A stretch of DNA of 64,000 nucleotides from assembly GCF_001442535.1 (NCBI RefSeq), contig NZ_CP013141.1, positions 1,055,602-1,119,601 on the forward strand, written 5' to 3'. Position 1 is the first letter of the stretch. Each line of letters starts with the position of its first letter. The notes beneath the pieces are model-generated. The model saw nothing but the letters and a program-made list of their open reading frames with translations, was not told where the DNA came from and did no database searches. The translations under genes and the position numbers were made by a program. This document shows positions 8,753 through 16,739 of the stretch, in pieces. Source of the DNA: Lysobacter antibioticus (lineage in GTDB: Bacteria > Pseudomonadota > Gammaproteobacteria > Xanthomonadales > Xanthomonadaceae).

Positions 8753-10104
8753 AGCCCCGACTCCAGCAGCTTCGGGGCGGTGCGGACGCCCAGTGCCGCC
8801 GGGTTGACCTCGATGCGCGCCTCGGACAGAAGGCGCGCCCTCAGGCCGGCGAAGTTCGACGCGGCGCGTTGACGCGCAATGGCCTCGCTGGCAGCAAAAC
8901 GCACGGTTTCGCTGTCGGGCGGGTGCAACCCGGTCACGCGTTTGTCCACCTTGACGATGAACCAGCCCGGAGCCGCCGTTCCCGCCTCCGGCTCGCGGAT
9001 CGGAGGCGACGCCGGTCCCGGCGGCTGCGCGAAGGCAAGCTGCGCGATCCACGAACGGCGAGCGGCATCGCTGTCGACCCATCGCGCGACGCCGCGGCGC
9101 CGCATCACGTCCTCGAAGCGCGCGCCCTTGCTCAGCTGGTCAGCGACGGCCCGCGCCTGAGCCTCGTCGACGAAGCGCATCGACCGCATCGCCACCTTGT
9201 CGGTGCGCGTGAATTCGGCCTTGTGGCTGTCGTAGTACTTGCGAATGGCCCCGGCTTCGACGTTGCGCCGCAAGCGTTCGACTTCGGGGCTGCTGTAGTG
9301 CGTGTCCTCGCCGCTGCCCAACAGGCGCGCCAGGGCATTGCGGCGATTACGATCCGCCACCAATTGCCGAAGCTGCTCCACGCCGGCGACGCCCAGGCCG
9401 CTGTTCTGAGCGGCCCAGCCCAGCGTGAAACGGTCGCGAGCCAGTTGCCTGGCCTGCTGCATCGCGAAGCCGGCATCGAACCGATACAGGGCGTCGCGCC
9501 CCTGCACATCCTGCCGTTCCCAAACGTCGTACAGAGTGATGCGATACGACTGCGCGCCGACGCGGCCGTCGATCAAGGGCAGGTCTTTCAACTTCGCAGC
9601 GCGCGCAGCCGGCAGGCGGTCGTCCAGGCGCAGCTTGCCGCCCCTGTCCAGCAGGGCGACGAGGCGCTCGCGGGTCAGCGGATGGCGTTTCACGATATAG
9701 CCTTCGGCCGGCCCCATCGCCTTCGCCAAGGGCTCGCGAAAAGCCGCCTGTAAAGTCGTCGCGAGCGACGCTTCGACCGATGCCTGCGGTGAAAATCGCA
9801 CCCGCTCGCCGGCAAACAACTTCGCTTCGTCGTAGCGGCGCCGCGCATAGCCGCCCAACACGCGATCCTCGGCCGCGGCCGTTACGACCTGCGAAGGCGT
9901 GACGCCGGGCTTGTGCTCCCGCACCACGCGCAACAGCGCATCCAGCGCAGCCGTAGACAAGGTCCAGTCGTTCACCCGCAGCGCGCTGCGCGGTTCCGAC
10001 AGCACCCCGTCGATCGGCACGCCAGAAGCCGCGAGCGCTGGCGCACAGCAGAGCAGGGCGGTGACCAGCCCTGCCATCAACCCCATCGCCGAAGACGGCT
10101 TCAC
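8749..10104 (-). CDS. Periplasmic PpiC/SurA-like peptidyl-prolyl isomerase
   Basis: 451 aa from GTG 10104, which overlaps the TGA of the upstream gene (GTGA). The N-terminus has a signal peptide (GLMAGLVTALLCCAPALA). The body is helical, then from about residue 290 a parvulin-type domain appears: YYDSHKAEFTRTDKVAMRS, SKGARFEDVMRRRG, and WFIVKVDKRVTG, matching the strand/helix order of PpiC domains. Family role: cis-trans isomerisation of prolyl bonds and chaperoning of exported proteins. Sandwiched between a secreted phospholipase C-like enzyme and an anchored helper, it is probably a dedicated foldase for that enzyme. Typical active-site residues were not all verified by eye. Confidence 0.82.
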   Translation of the reverse strand: MKPSSAMGLMAGLVTALLCCAPALAASGVPIDGVLSEPRSALRVNDWTLSTAALDALLRVVREHKPGVTPSQVVTAAAEDRVLGGYARRRYDEAKLFAGERVRFSPQASVEASLATTLQAAFREPLAKAMGPAEGYIVKRHPLTRERLVALLDRGGKLRLDDRLPAARAAKLKDLPLIDGRVGAQSYRITLYDVWERQDVQGRDALYRFDAGFAMQQARQLARDRFTLGWAAQNSGLGVAGVEQLRQLVADRNRRNALARLLGSGEDTHYSSPEVERLRRNVEAGAIRKYYDSHKAEFTRTDKVAMRSMRFVDEAQARAVADQLSKGARFEDVMRRRGVARWVDSDAARRSWIAQLAFAQPPGPASPPIREPEAGTAAPGWFIVKVDKRVTGLHPPDSETVRFAASEAIARQRAASNFAGLRARLLSEARIEVNPAALGVRTAPKLLESGL

Positions 10105-11150
10105 GGCGATAGACGTTCCGCCGCGCGGTCGAGCACGCGCACCACCATCGCGATGGCACGCGGCACCGTCTTGCGCGACACCTCGAGGCGGTCGGAGTAC
10201 GCCGTGGACGACAGCGCCAGCGCGCCGTTCTGGTAGGTATAGGCGCCGAGCTGGTGTATCAGCGGACGCACGTCGGTGGCGGTGGCCGAGAGTGCCGGGA
10301 TATCGTTCAGCGCCAGCTTCACCAGCGCCGGGTCGTTGAGCTTCTCGGTGTAGTAGTAGTTTTCCACCCAACCTTCGTAATCGGAATGGTGGTTGCCCGA
10401 GGTCGACCAGGTGTGCTGCGGCACGCTGACGTCGGTGGTGTGCAAAATGAAGCCCAGCGACTGCGCGGTCGGGCTGGAGAGAAACTGCGTGAACCAGTAC
10501 TGGCCGAGATTGGAGATCGGCTGGAACGGCATCTTCTGGAAGTCGGCGTACATCGACGCGCTCGAGCTGCTGCCGATGCGGTACTTGCTCTCGGTCACGC
10601 CGTAGGTGTTATAGCGGCTGGTATCGCCGAACCAACCCTTCATGCCGCCACTGCCGTCGTCCAGATGGTCGTTCCACAACCAGTCGGCGGCCAGGTTGTC
10701 GATGTCGCCCTTCATCGCGCTGCGCTCGTAGTTGTAGCCGCCGTAGGTGTTGCCGTGCACGTCGCGGCTATTGGCATGGTCCTGAAAGTGCCAGTACGAG
10801 GTGTAGTTGACGAGAGACGAGGTGGTGCCCCACAACGGCGCCTTCACGCAGTCGCCGGTGATGGCGCCGCAGAGGTAGGTATCGGAGAAATCGTCGACAT
10901 CGTAGGCGCCCTGGCCGATCGCCGCGGCGAAGGTGTCGATGGTGTAGCCCGCCGCCTGGACACCGGCCAGCAACCGGTCGTAGTTGGTGATGCCCGGATT
11001 GGCCTTCATGAAGGCCACCGCATCGAGGACGATGCGGCGATGGACCTCCTGCTTATGCGCCTGCGCAGCGGCGCTGCTCAGCAACAGGGCGGCGGCACAG
11101 GCGACAGCTGCAGTGTGACGAAGAGCACGGGATAACACGGGCATGGCCAT
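10101..11150 (-). CDS. Secreted zinc-dependent phospholipase C-like enzyme
   Basis: 349 aa. Two ATGs (11150, 11144) follow a GGAG; spacing favours 11144 slightly, a two-residue difference. The signal peptide ends SSAAAQA. The mature protein begins HKQEVHRRIVLDAV, followed by WHFQDHANSRD and FILHTTDVSVPQHTWS, with HHSDYEGWVE further on. The order His-rich N-terminus, HxxDxxxPxH and H-x-x-Y-E is that of zinc phospholipase C/S1-P1 nuclease-fold enzymes. Predicted role: extracellular hydrolysis of phospholipids. First gene of a three-gene operon with ATGA/GTGA overlaps. Substrate (lipid or nucleic acid) is inferred only from motif order. Confidence 0.72.
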   Translation of the reverse strand: MAMPVLSRALRHTAAVACAAALLLSSAAAQAHKQEVHRRIVLDAVAFMKANPGITNYDRLLAGVQAAGYTIDTFAAAIGQGAYDVDDFSDTYLCGAITGDCVKAPLWGTTSSLVNYTSYWHFQDHANSRDVHGNTYGGYNYERSAMKGDIDNLAADWLWNDHLDDGSGGMKGWFGDTSRYNTYGVTESKYRIGSSSSASMYADFQKMPFQPISNLGQYWFTQFLSSPTAQSLGFILHTTDVSVPQHTWSTSGNHHSDYEGWVENYYYTEKLNDPALVKLALNDIPALSATATDVRPLIHQLGAYTYQNGALALSSTAYSDRLEVSRKTVPRAIAMVVRVLDRAAERLSP

Positions 11151-11288
11151 AATCTCCGGGCGAAAAATTGCCCGGAATAATGAGCAGCGCACATGACAGC
11201 GCTGCGTCAGGTTCCGGCGCCCGAGCCAAGGCCCGAAGCAATAGAGACCTCTGTTATTCTGCCTTCACGGAATGGGCTAGGGGGCTCC

Positions 11289-11798
11289 ATGAAAGCACGG
11301 ATAGCTTTGCTGTTGTTGTTCGCGGTGGCCACGCATGCCACGGCGCAGTCGTTTCACAAATGCGTCCAAAACGGCGAAACCATCTACATGGACGGACCAT
11401 GCGATACGCCGCAGCCCGGGGACGGCATCATTCGCAAATGCGTCGATTCGCGGGGTGAAATCACCTATCAGAACGAAGCCTGTCCGGTAGGGCATCGCGA
11501 ATCCAAGACACGGTCTTTCGTGCCCGATGCGCCGCTGACTGCCCGGCAAAAAGAAGCTGCACGACTTCGTGCTCAACGCGCCCGCGCCGAGTCCGCTTAT
11601 CTGTCCCGAATTGCCGGCACCGACGGCTATCCCAGGCCGCGCCCGCAAGGGACACGGATTACGGCGGGTTCCGGCGGCAGCGCGTGCGAGGACATGAAAC
11701 GCATGCGCGATGCGTATCTTGAGTCGGAACAGGGCCGGCATACCGGCTACGACGGGCGCAGAGCCTGGAATGATCGCGTCTACGACGCCTGCAAGTGA
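11289..11798 (+). CDS. Secreted DUF4124-like protein
   Basis: 169 aa. ATG 11289 gives a signal peptide ending ATAQ. The mature N-terminus holds two related Cys-containing segments, FHKCVQNGETIYMDGPC and RKCVDSRGEITYQNEAC, the pattern seen in DUF4124-type domains (K-C-x-D-x-x-G-x-x-x-Y). A basic helical segment follows (RQKEAARLRAQRARAES) and a further Cys pair ends the protein (CEDMKRM...YDACK). Function unknown; probably periplasmic. It stands alone upstream of the accessory island. Confidence 0.8.
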   Translation: MKARIALLLLFAVATHATAQSFHKCVQNGETIYMDGPCDTPQPGDGIIRKCVDSRGEITYQNEACPVGHRESKTRSFVPDAPLTARQKEAARLRAQRARAESAYLSRIAGTDGYPRPRPQGTRITAGSGGSACEDMKRMRDAYLESEQGRHTGYDGRRAWNDRVYDACK

Positions 11799-11855
11799 AA
11801 AGGTCCTGGCAATCAGCTAACCGACGGATGACCACGCACGTGAACGGAGAACGAG

Positions 11856-12590
11856 GTGGCTGAGATAAACATTCCTCGCGACGAGCAAGAGGCCCTGCGA
11901 TCGATTGATGTGCGAGCGCTGGACAAGGCGATTGATGCGTGCCTGGACGCTCGGCGCATCAGTTCAACATTGCGGGAGTACAGGCTGGGCAGTTGTGGTT
12001 TGTTTGTCGCTGCCAAGCTTCGCGAGTTCGAGACCGCATTGGCAGAGTACGCCGGCGCAAAGGCGCCTAAGAAGGTAGCTGCCACGGAGAGCCGTGCGCG
12101 TAGAGCCGGTAGTGTGCTTGAAAACGCCGTCCAGCAAATGCAGCACAGGATCGATACGCAAGAGCAGGAGGGCCAACTCTTCTTCGTCGACGATCACATC
12201 ATACCGCCGAGTCACTTTAGCCAGCAGTTGACTGTGCTCGTGCGCTACCGATGGCGCCACACGATCGAAGCCGAATGGACCCACGGAAGCATCACGTTTT
12301 CCCACGTCCATGCCCCCCGACCGGACTACACCGTCGCGCCTCCCAAGCGGAAGCCGAGTAAAAGCCAACAGGAACGCGATCAGCAGGAGGAACTCTGGCG
12401 GCAGTGGGCTCACCTTATGAGACAGGGGCTCTTTTCGTTAGTCGAATATTTCCGGGAGGGCCTCGATGGGGGGGCGATTCCAAAGACGTTCCAGGCGAGA
12501 GCGGACGACTATAGCCGTCGCCTCAACAACTTTAGTTGCAGGTTTTGGCTCGAGCCTGCAAAGACCAAAAGTAGCACCAAGACGGAGTGA
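11856..12590 (+). CDS. Hypothetical cytoplasmic protein, 244 aa
   Basis: GTG start with GGAGAACGAG upstream. No signal peptide or membrane segment. Charged, mostly helical protein with a central segment VLVRYRWRHTIEAEW and a polar Lys/Gln/Glu stretch (KRKPSKSQQERDQQEE). GC is lower and codon use looser than in the flanking core genes, consistent with accessory DNA next to the phage remnant. No family recognised. Confidence 0.65.
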   Translation: MAEINIPRDEQEALRSIDVRALDKAIDACLDARRISSTLREYRLGSCGLFVAAKLREFETALAEYAGAKAPKKVAATESRARRAGSVLENAVQQMQHRIDTQEQEGQLFFVDDHIIPPSHFSQQLTVLVRYRWRHTIEAEWTHGSITFSHVHAPRPDYTVAPPKRKPSKSQQERDQQEELWRQWAHLMRQGLFSLVEYFREGLDGGAIPKTFQARADDYSRRLNNFSCRFWLEPAKTKSSTKTE

Positions 12591-12899
12591 CCTAGCTGTC
12601 GGCACGGGAGGCGGGATCCACGCCGACGCCGGCGACGGAGTCGGCATCGGACCTGGCGAAGTCCTCCCAAGCGACCTGCCGACGAAACGGCCGCGAAGAG
12701 AGTCCGCTCTGAGTGCCATCCATTTGGCTAACAGGCTGTTGGCCAAAAGAGGCCTGCGGCTGTAGAGCCTGGCCAGACCAGCAATGCGAGCGGCACATGC
12801 GACGCGTGGATTGCCCGGAAGTGGTGTTTGATTTGCGTCGAAGGACTGTGAGCATGCCAAGGAGACCACGGACCCAGCGCATCAGCCGCGACCAGTATC

Positions 12900-12933
12900 A
12901 CTTCGCATAATGCCTATTATGTTCTTACGAAGT
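12900..12933 (+). other. dif-like XerCD recombination site (candidate att site)
   Basis: The core reads CGCATAATGCCTATTATGTT. Against the E. coli dif consensus (recalled), CGCATAATG and TATTATGTT are shared and the central hexamer differs (TGCCTA versus TGTATA). The XerC arm TCGCATAA and XerD arm TTATGTTCT are recognisable. Flanking ACTTCG/CGAAGT adds an outer inverted repeat. Filamentous phages and other XerCD-exploiting elements leave such hybrid sites. The adjacent Zot remnant supports that origin. Whether this is the chromosomal dif or an attL/attR was not testable. Confidence 0.6.
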
Positions 12934-12978
12934 TGCGTCGCTGGCTGGTCTCGGCTCGTGCGTCGTTTGCGCGCTTTA

Positions 12979-13308
12979 CTAGCTCTGCCAGGCCACTACA
13001 TGGCGACTTGGGAGTGCTGGCGAACAAACGCCCCTGCGAAATCGATTGAAACTCGATAAACGGTCTTCACGCGGCGGGCTGGGACTTACCGCCGACTGAT
13101 GAGCGTTAGCGACGGCCTGAAGGCGCTCGCGATACGGGTTGTAGATCGGGCCATGGCGAGCAACGAGGCGACACTCCCCATCCGAAATCTCGTAGCGCGT
13201 GCCCAGCTCCGTCACGCATGTGCACCTTTCGACCTGGTGCTCGCGGTTGCCATCGGTGCCCGCCTCTGCCGCCATGCACAGCAATTGCGGATCGGCATTC
13301 GTCTGAGG
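12979..13308 (-). pseudogene. C-terminal remnant of a filamentous-phage Zot-like protein
   Basis: The minus-strand frame between stops reads NADPQLLCMAAEAG, then VERCTCVTELGTRYEISD, then ECRLVARHG and YNPYRE. This matches the Cys-containing C-terminal tail of inoviral Zot-like assembly proteins of xanthomonads (D-P-x-L-x-C-M, C-x-C-x-T-E-x-G-T, C-R-x-V-A, N-P-Y-R) as I remember them. The ATPase part is absent: upstream is a stop at 13309-13311 and no Walker motif. It therefore looks like a truncated prophage gene pointing at the dif-like site 50 bp further on. Confidence 0.5.
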
Positions 13309-13521
13309 TCATGCCCCAATGCCGGCCATGCAGCTTCCACAGCCTGATAACGCATCGAACAACCGGGGGCAGCCGCGATTACCAATTCCGTCGACTGTCT
13401 CCATCGGCTGACTTGCCTGTCCGCAGCCAGCGGCTTGCCCCGTTAATAAGGGCAAGGGCTCAACGCACAGCCTTTGCCCAGGGCTGTGCCATGTACTTCA
13501 TGCTCAAGGACTACGCCCGGA

Positions 13522-16386
13522 ATGTCGTACAAGGCTTTCATCTCTTATAGCCATGCCGCCGATGGGAAGCTCGCCCCGGCGGTGCAACGAGCCCTGCATC
13601 GTGTGGCCAAGCCGTGGTACCGGCTGCGCACCATGCGCGTATTTCGCGACCAGACCAATTTGGCCGCCAGCCCTCGACTCTGGACCTCGATTGAGTCGGC
13701 GCTGAAAGAGACCGAATTCTTTCTTTACATGGCATCGCCTACGGCCGCCCAGTCGCCCTGGGTGCAGAAGGAAGTGGATTGGTGGCTTAAGAATCGATCC
13801 CCGGAGCGATTTCTGATCCTCCTGACCGAGGGTGATATCGCCTGGAGTGAGGTCAAACAAGACCTGGACTGGACTGCGACCACCGCGCTGCCGCAGCAAA
13901 TGGCAGGTGCCCTCGCCGAGGAGCCGTTGTACACCGACCTCCGCTGGGCAAGAACCGAGAATCAGTTGTCGTCACGTCATTCGCGATTTCGAACTGCCAT
14001 TCTTGAACTCACCGCTACCCTCCTCAATCGACCGAAGGACGAACTCGATGGCGATGATGTTCGCCAGTACCGGCGAACCAAGCGACTGGCGTGGGCTGCC
14101 GTCACTGTCCTGGTGGGCTTGCTGATCGCAGCCATTCTGGCTGCCTACTTCGCCACGCAGCAAAGCAGGCTAGCTACATCGCGCGCGCTTGGCGTGCAGT
14201 CCCAAGCCGTGCTGCCAACCAATCCAGAACTATCGCTGCTGCTGGCGCGAGAGGCATTGCGGTTCAAGGAAGATTCCCAGGCCAAGTACTCGCTCCAGCA
14301 AGCCTTGGTGAAAAATCCATTACGAACGATCCACATTGCGTCGGAACGGCCGGTGTTGGCGAAATTTTTCGGCGGCCCGGATCTCCTGGCAGTTGCCGAG
14401 CCAGGACAACGCGTGAGCCTTTGGGATGCCGCCACAGCGAAGCGCCTGAGCGAGCTTTCCGCCGAGGTGCTTGATGAGTTGATGCTGAGCCACTCCGCAA
14501 AGGCGTCGCTGGTTGTGTTGCAGGCCAAAGGCGCCAGCTTCGCCCTGCATGACAGCAAGACGGGCCGGGTTCTGGCGGAGCTGCCGGGTAGTTCCGCGCG
14601 GGTCGGTGGGGACGGCAGGGTTATCACCGCAACACAGGGGACCAGGATTCGGCAATGGAGCACCGCTCCATTGCGGGAGCGTAACTCCATGGTGTCCCTA
14701 CCTGCCGGCTATGAGTTGCGCGATGTCAGCGCTGATGGCGGCCTGCTGTTTCTCGCCGAAGAAGGAGGCACGGAAGTGTCTCCGGGAGTTATCGTGCACG
14801 CCCAATCGGGAGAGGCGCTGGCTACGCTACCCGAGCGTGTCTTACGTCACGGGGATCGTTTTAGCCCCAATGGTCGGTTGCTCGTGACGGAACCGATGGA
14901 CGACTCGAATATCGAACTACGGGATGCGCGGACCGGCCGGGTGCTCAGGACGCTTGAAGGATTCGACGGCGACGACATCGGCTGGACGACGACGATAAAG
15001 TTCAGTCCCGACGGAAAGCTCCTTGCCGCGGGCAACCGCAGCGGGGACTTGCATATGTGGAAGGTCGACACGGGCGAACTGGTCGCCAGCGCCACGCACG
15101 GAAACCGTGTGAAAGAAATCGAGATCAGCCCCGACAGCCAGATGCTGCTTTCGGTCTCTTGGGACGGAACGGCCTGCCTGTGGGATCTCGACAGCGTGCG
15201 GTGCATCGCAGTCCTGGGCGGGAAGGGAGACGAGGTCTGGGATATCGGATTTTCCCCGGACAGCAAGCGTTTTCTGACCACTCATTCGGATGGAACCGTA
15301 CGCGTGTGGCATCGGGAAACCTGGTATCCACAATTGCTATTCCCAGCCGAACGCGCAGCGCTGAGCGACGACGGGCGGTTTGCGCTAAGCGGCGGCTTGC
15401 AGGTTAAATCGGGTACCGACGAAAGGACACCCCTTCGGCTCTGGGATGCCGAACGAGGCAAGCCGCTGGCTTGGCTGGAAGGATCTGTTGACGACGTCGA
15501 GAGCATGGCCGTGAACTCGCCCGGCTCGCTGGTAGCCGTGGCTTGGGCCCAAAGGGCTGTACGCCTCTGGAATGCGCGCACCGGCAAACCCGCTGCACAG
15601 CTCGGCGCGGCATCCGCCAGTAGCACGGCCCTGGCGTTCAGTATGGACGGTAGTCAGCTGGCCACAGGCAGCGAGGACGGAAAGGTCCGGTTCTGGCGTA
15701 CAGCCGATGGCTCCTTGCTAGGCGGCTGGCAAACACGCCACGACAGAGTCACCGGCCTGTCCCTTCATCCGGATGGAGAGCGGGTAGTGGTAGGAACCAT
15801 GGACGGTTCCGTCCAGGTCAGGCACATGCCATCTGGAAATGTGTTGATGGAAGTCAAACTCCGTGAGGAATACCCTGCAATAGTGGCGTTTAGCCCGGAC
15901 GGGAATCTCCTTCTCGCAGGCAGCGCCAACCTTGCGCAAGTCTGGGACGTCAACAAAGGGATACGCGTGCAGACTTTCGCTCACCCGGATGACGTCTGGA
16001 GCGGCGCATTCAGCTCCGACGGGCGCATGGTGGTAATCGGAAGCGGCTATTTCCGGGCAAGTGGAGACCCACCGGAGGACGGCAATGCCGTGCATGTTTG
16101 GGACCTGCAAAGCGGTCGGCTGCTCCTGAGCTATCGTTCGCCGGGCCGCCATGTTACGGCGGTGACCTTTGCGAAGGACGACGTCATTGTCGCGGCAAGC
16201 GGAGATGGGACCGTTAGACGGTACGCTTGCGAGATCTGTGCGCCGCTGCCTGCCCTCATCGGATTCGCCTCATCCCGGACGGCTAGAAGCCTGTCCGCAC
16301 AGGAACGCGCTCAGTTTGTCCCCGAAAGCGTACTAGGAAGTTGGCTGAACAATCTCGCCGCACTTGGGAATTCACCACAACGCTGA
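13522..16386 (+). CDS. TIR-transmembrane-WD40 protein (probable conflict-system effector/sensor)
   Basis: 954 aa; ATG 13522 gives MSYKAFISYSHAAD, the exact start of a TIR domain, so the longer upstream frame is rejected. Residues 1-~160 are TIR-like (KAFISYS, RVFRDQTNL, EFFLYMASP, WVQKEVDWW). A single membrane helix at ~195-215 (VTVLVGLLIAAILAAYFA) follows. A helical segment (NPELSLLLAREALRF) leads into roughly 650 residues of WD40-type repeats (FSPDGKLLAAGN, SPDSQMLLSVSWDGT, FSMDGSQLATGSEDG). Bacterial TIR domains often degrade NAD+ or make cADPR-type signals in antiphage defence; WD40 repeats usually sense or scaffold. It converges with a TPR-S/trypsin and hydrolase pair in a low-GC island. 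Specific trigger unknown. Confidence 0.85.
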   Translation: MSYKAFISYSHAADGKLAPAVQRALHRVAKPWYRLRTMRVFRDQTNLAASPRLWTSIESALKETEFFLYMASPTAAQSPWVQKEVDWWLKNRSPERFLILLTEGDIAWSEVKQDLDWTATTALPQQMAGALAEEPLYTDLRWARTENQLSSRHSRFRTAILELTATLLNRPKDELDGDDVRQYRRTKRLAWAAVTVLVGLLIAAILAAYFATQQSRLATSRALGVQSQAVLPTNPELSLLLAREALRFKEDSQAKYSLQQALVKNPLRTIHIASERPVLAKFFGGPDLLAVAEPGQRVSLWDAATAKRLSELSAEVLDELMLSHSAKASLVVLQAKGASFALHDSKTGRVLAELPGSSARVGGDGRVITATQGTRIRQWSTAPLRERNSMVSLPAGYELRDVSADGGLLFLAEEGGTEVSPGVIVHAQSGEALATLPERVLRHGDRFSPNGRLLVTEPMDDSNIELRDARTGRVLRTLEGFDGDDIGWTTTIKFSPDGKLLAAGNRSGDLHMWKVDTGELVASATHGNRVKEIEISPDSQMLLSVSWDGTACLWDLDSVRCIAVLGGKGDEVWDIGFSPDSKRFLTTHSDGTVRVWHRETWYPQLLFPAERAALSDDGRFALSGGLQVKSGTDERTPLRLWDAERGKPLAWLEGSVDDVESMAVNSPGSLVAVAWAQRAVRLWNARTGKPAAQLGAASASSTALAFSMDGSQLATGSEDGKVRFWRTADGSLLGGWQTRHDRVTGLSLHPDGERVVVGTMDGSVQVRHMPSGNVLMEVKLREEYPAIVAFSPDGNLLLAGSANLAQVWDVNKGIRVQTFAHPDDVWSGAFSSDGRMVVIGSGYFRASGDPPEDGNAVHVWDLQSGRLLLSYRSPGRHVTAVTFAKDDVIVAASGDGTVRRYACEICAPLPALIGFASSRTARSLSAQERAQFVPESVLGSWLNNLAALGNSPQR

Positions 16387-16446
16387 CGATCGACTCGTCG
16401 AAGCGTTCTCGCACCTGAAGCAGGCGGCACTGGCCGCAATACCTCA

Positions 16447-16739
16447 CTACTTATCGAGCTGCTCGGCCCGTTCGAAGCGCGCGATCGCCGTTTCCATGTG
16501 CCCCTGCCTCGCAAACTCCTCCCCTTCTTGCACGAGGATGGGGGCATAGATCTTGCTCGCTTGCTTGCCCGGGTCATGGAGGCTTGCGTGGCCGCTTGGA
16601 CGACGAGCTCACCCGCCTTCTTGACCCGCTCGATTTCTTGCGCCGGATCGAAGCTGGTACCAGGGTCAATTTGGCGAACTCTACCGAGCTCCGCGAACGC
16701 TGCCCTCACATCGGTTCTATTGGCTTGTCGCCGGCGAAG
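16447..16739 (-). pseudogene. Frameshifted TPR-like coding remnant
   Basis: Two minus-strand frames together spell one plausible protein. Frame one, from a stop near 16740, reads RAAFAELGRVRQIDPGTS, then AQEIERVKKAGELVV. After a one-base shift near 16570-16590 the other frame reads DPGKQASKIYAPILV, then EGEEFARQGHMETAIARF and ERAEQLDK before TAG at 16447. The last part has TPR-like spacing (A-x-x-G-x-x-x-x-A, F-x-x-A). It lies just 3' of the trypsin gene on the same strand, so it may be a lost C-terminal extension or a broken downstream gene. A sequencing error could also explain the shift. Confidence 0.5.

Larger units (their letters stand above)
12591..13521. other. Phage-remnant intergenic stretch
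   Basis: About 930 bp between the hypothetical gene and the TIR gene with no intact gene. It contains a dif-like XerCD site at 12900-12933 and the decayed Zot C-terminus at 12979-13308. The remaining short frames are not convincing. Confidence 0.55.

Noticed and set aside
12438-12869. 143-codon minus-strand frame near the phage remnant
   Set aside because: Overlaps the end of a better plus-strand gene and shows no phage-protein motif.
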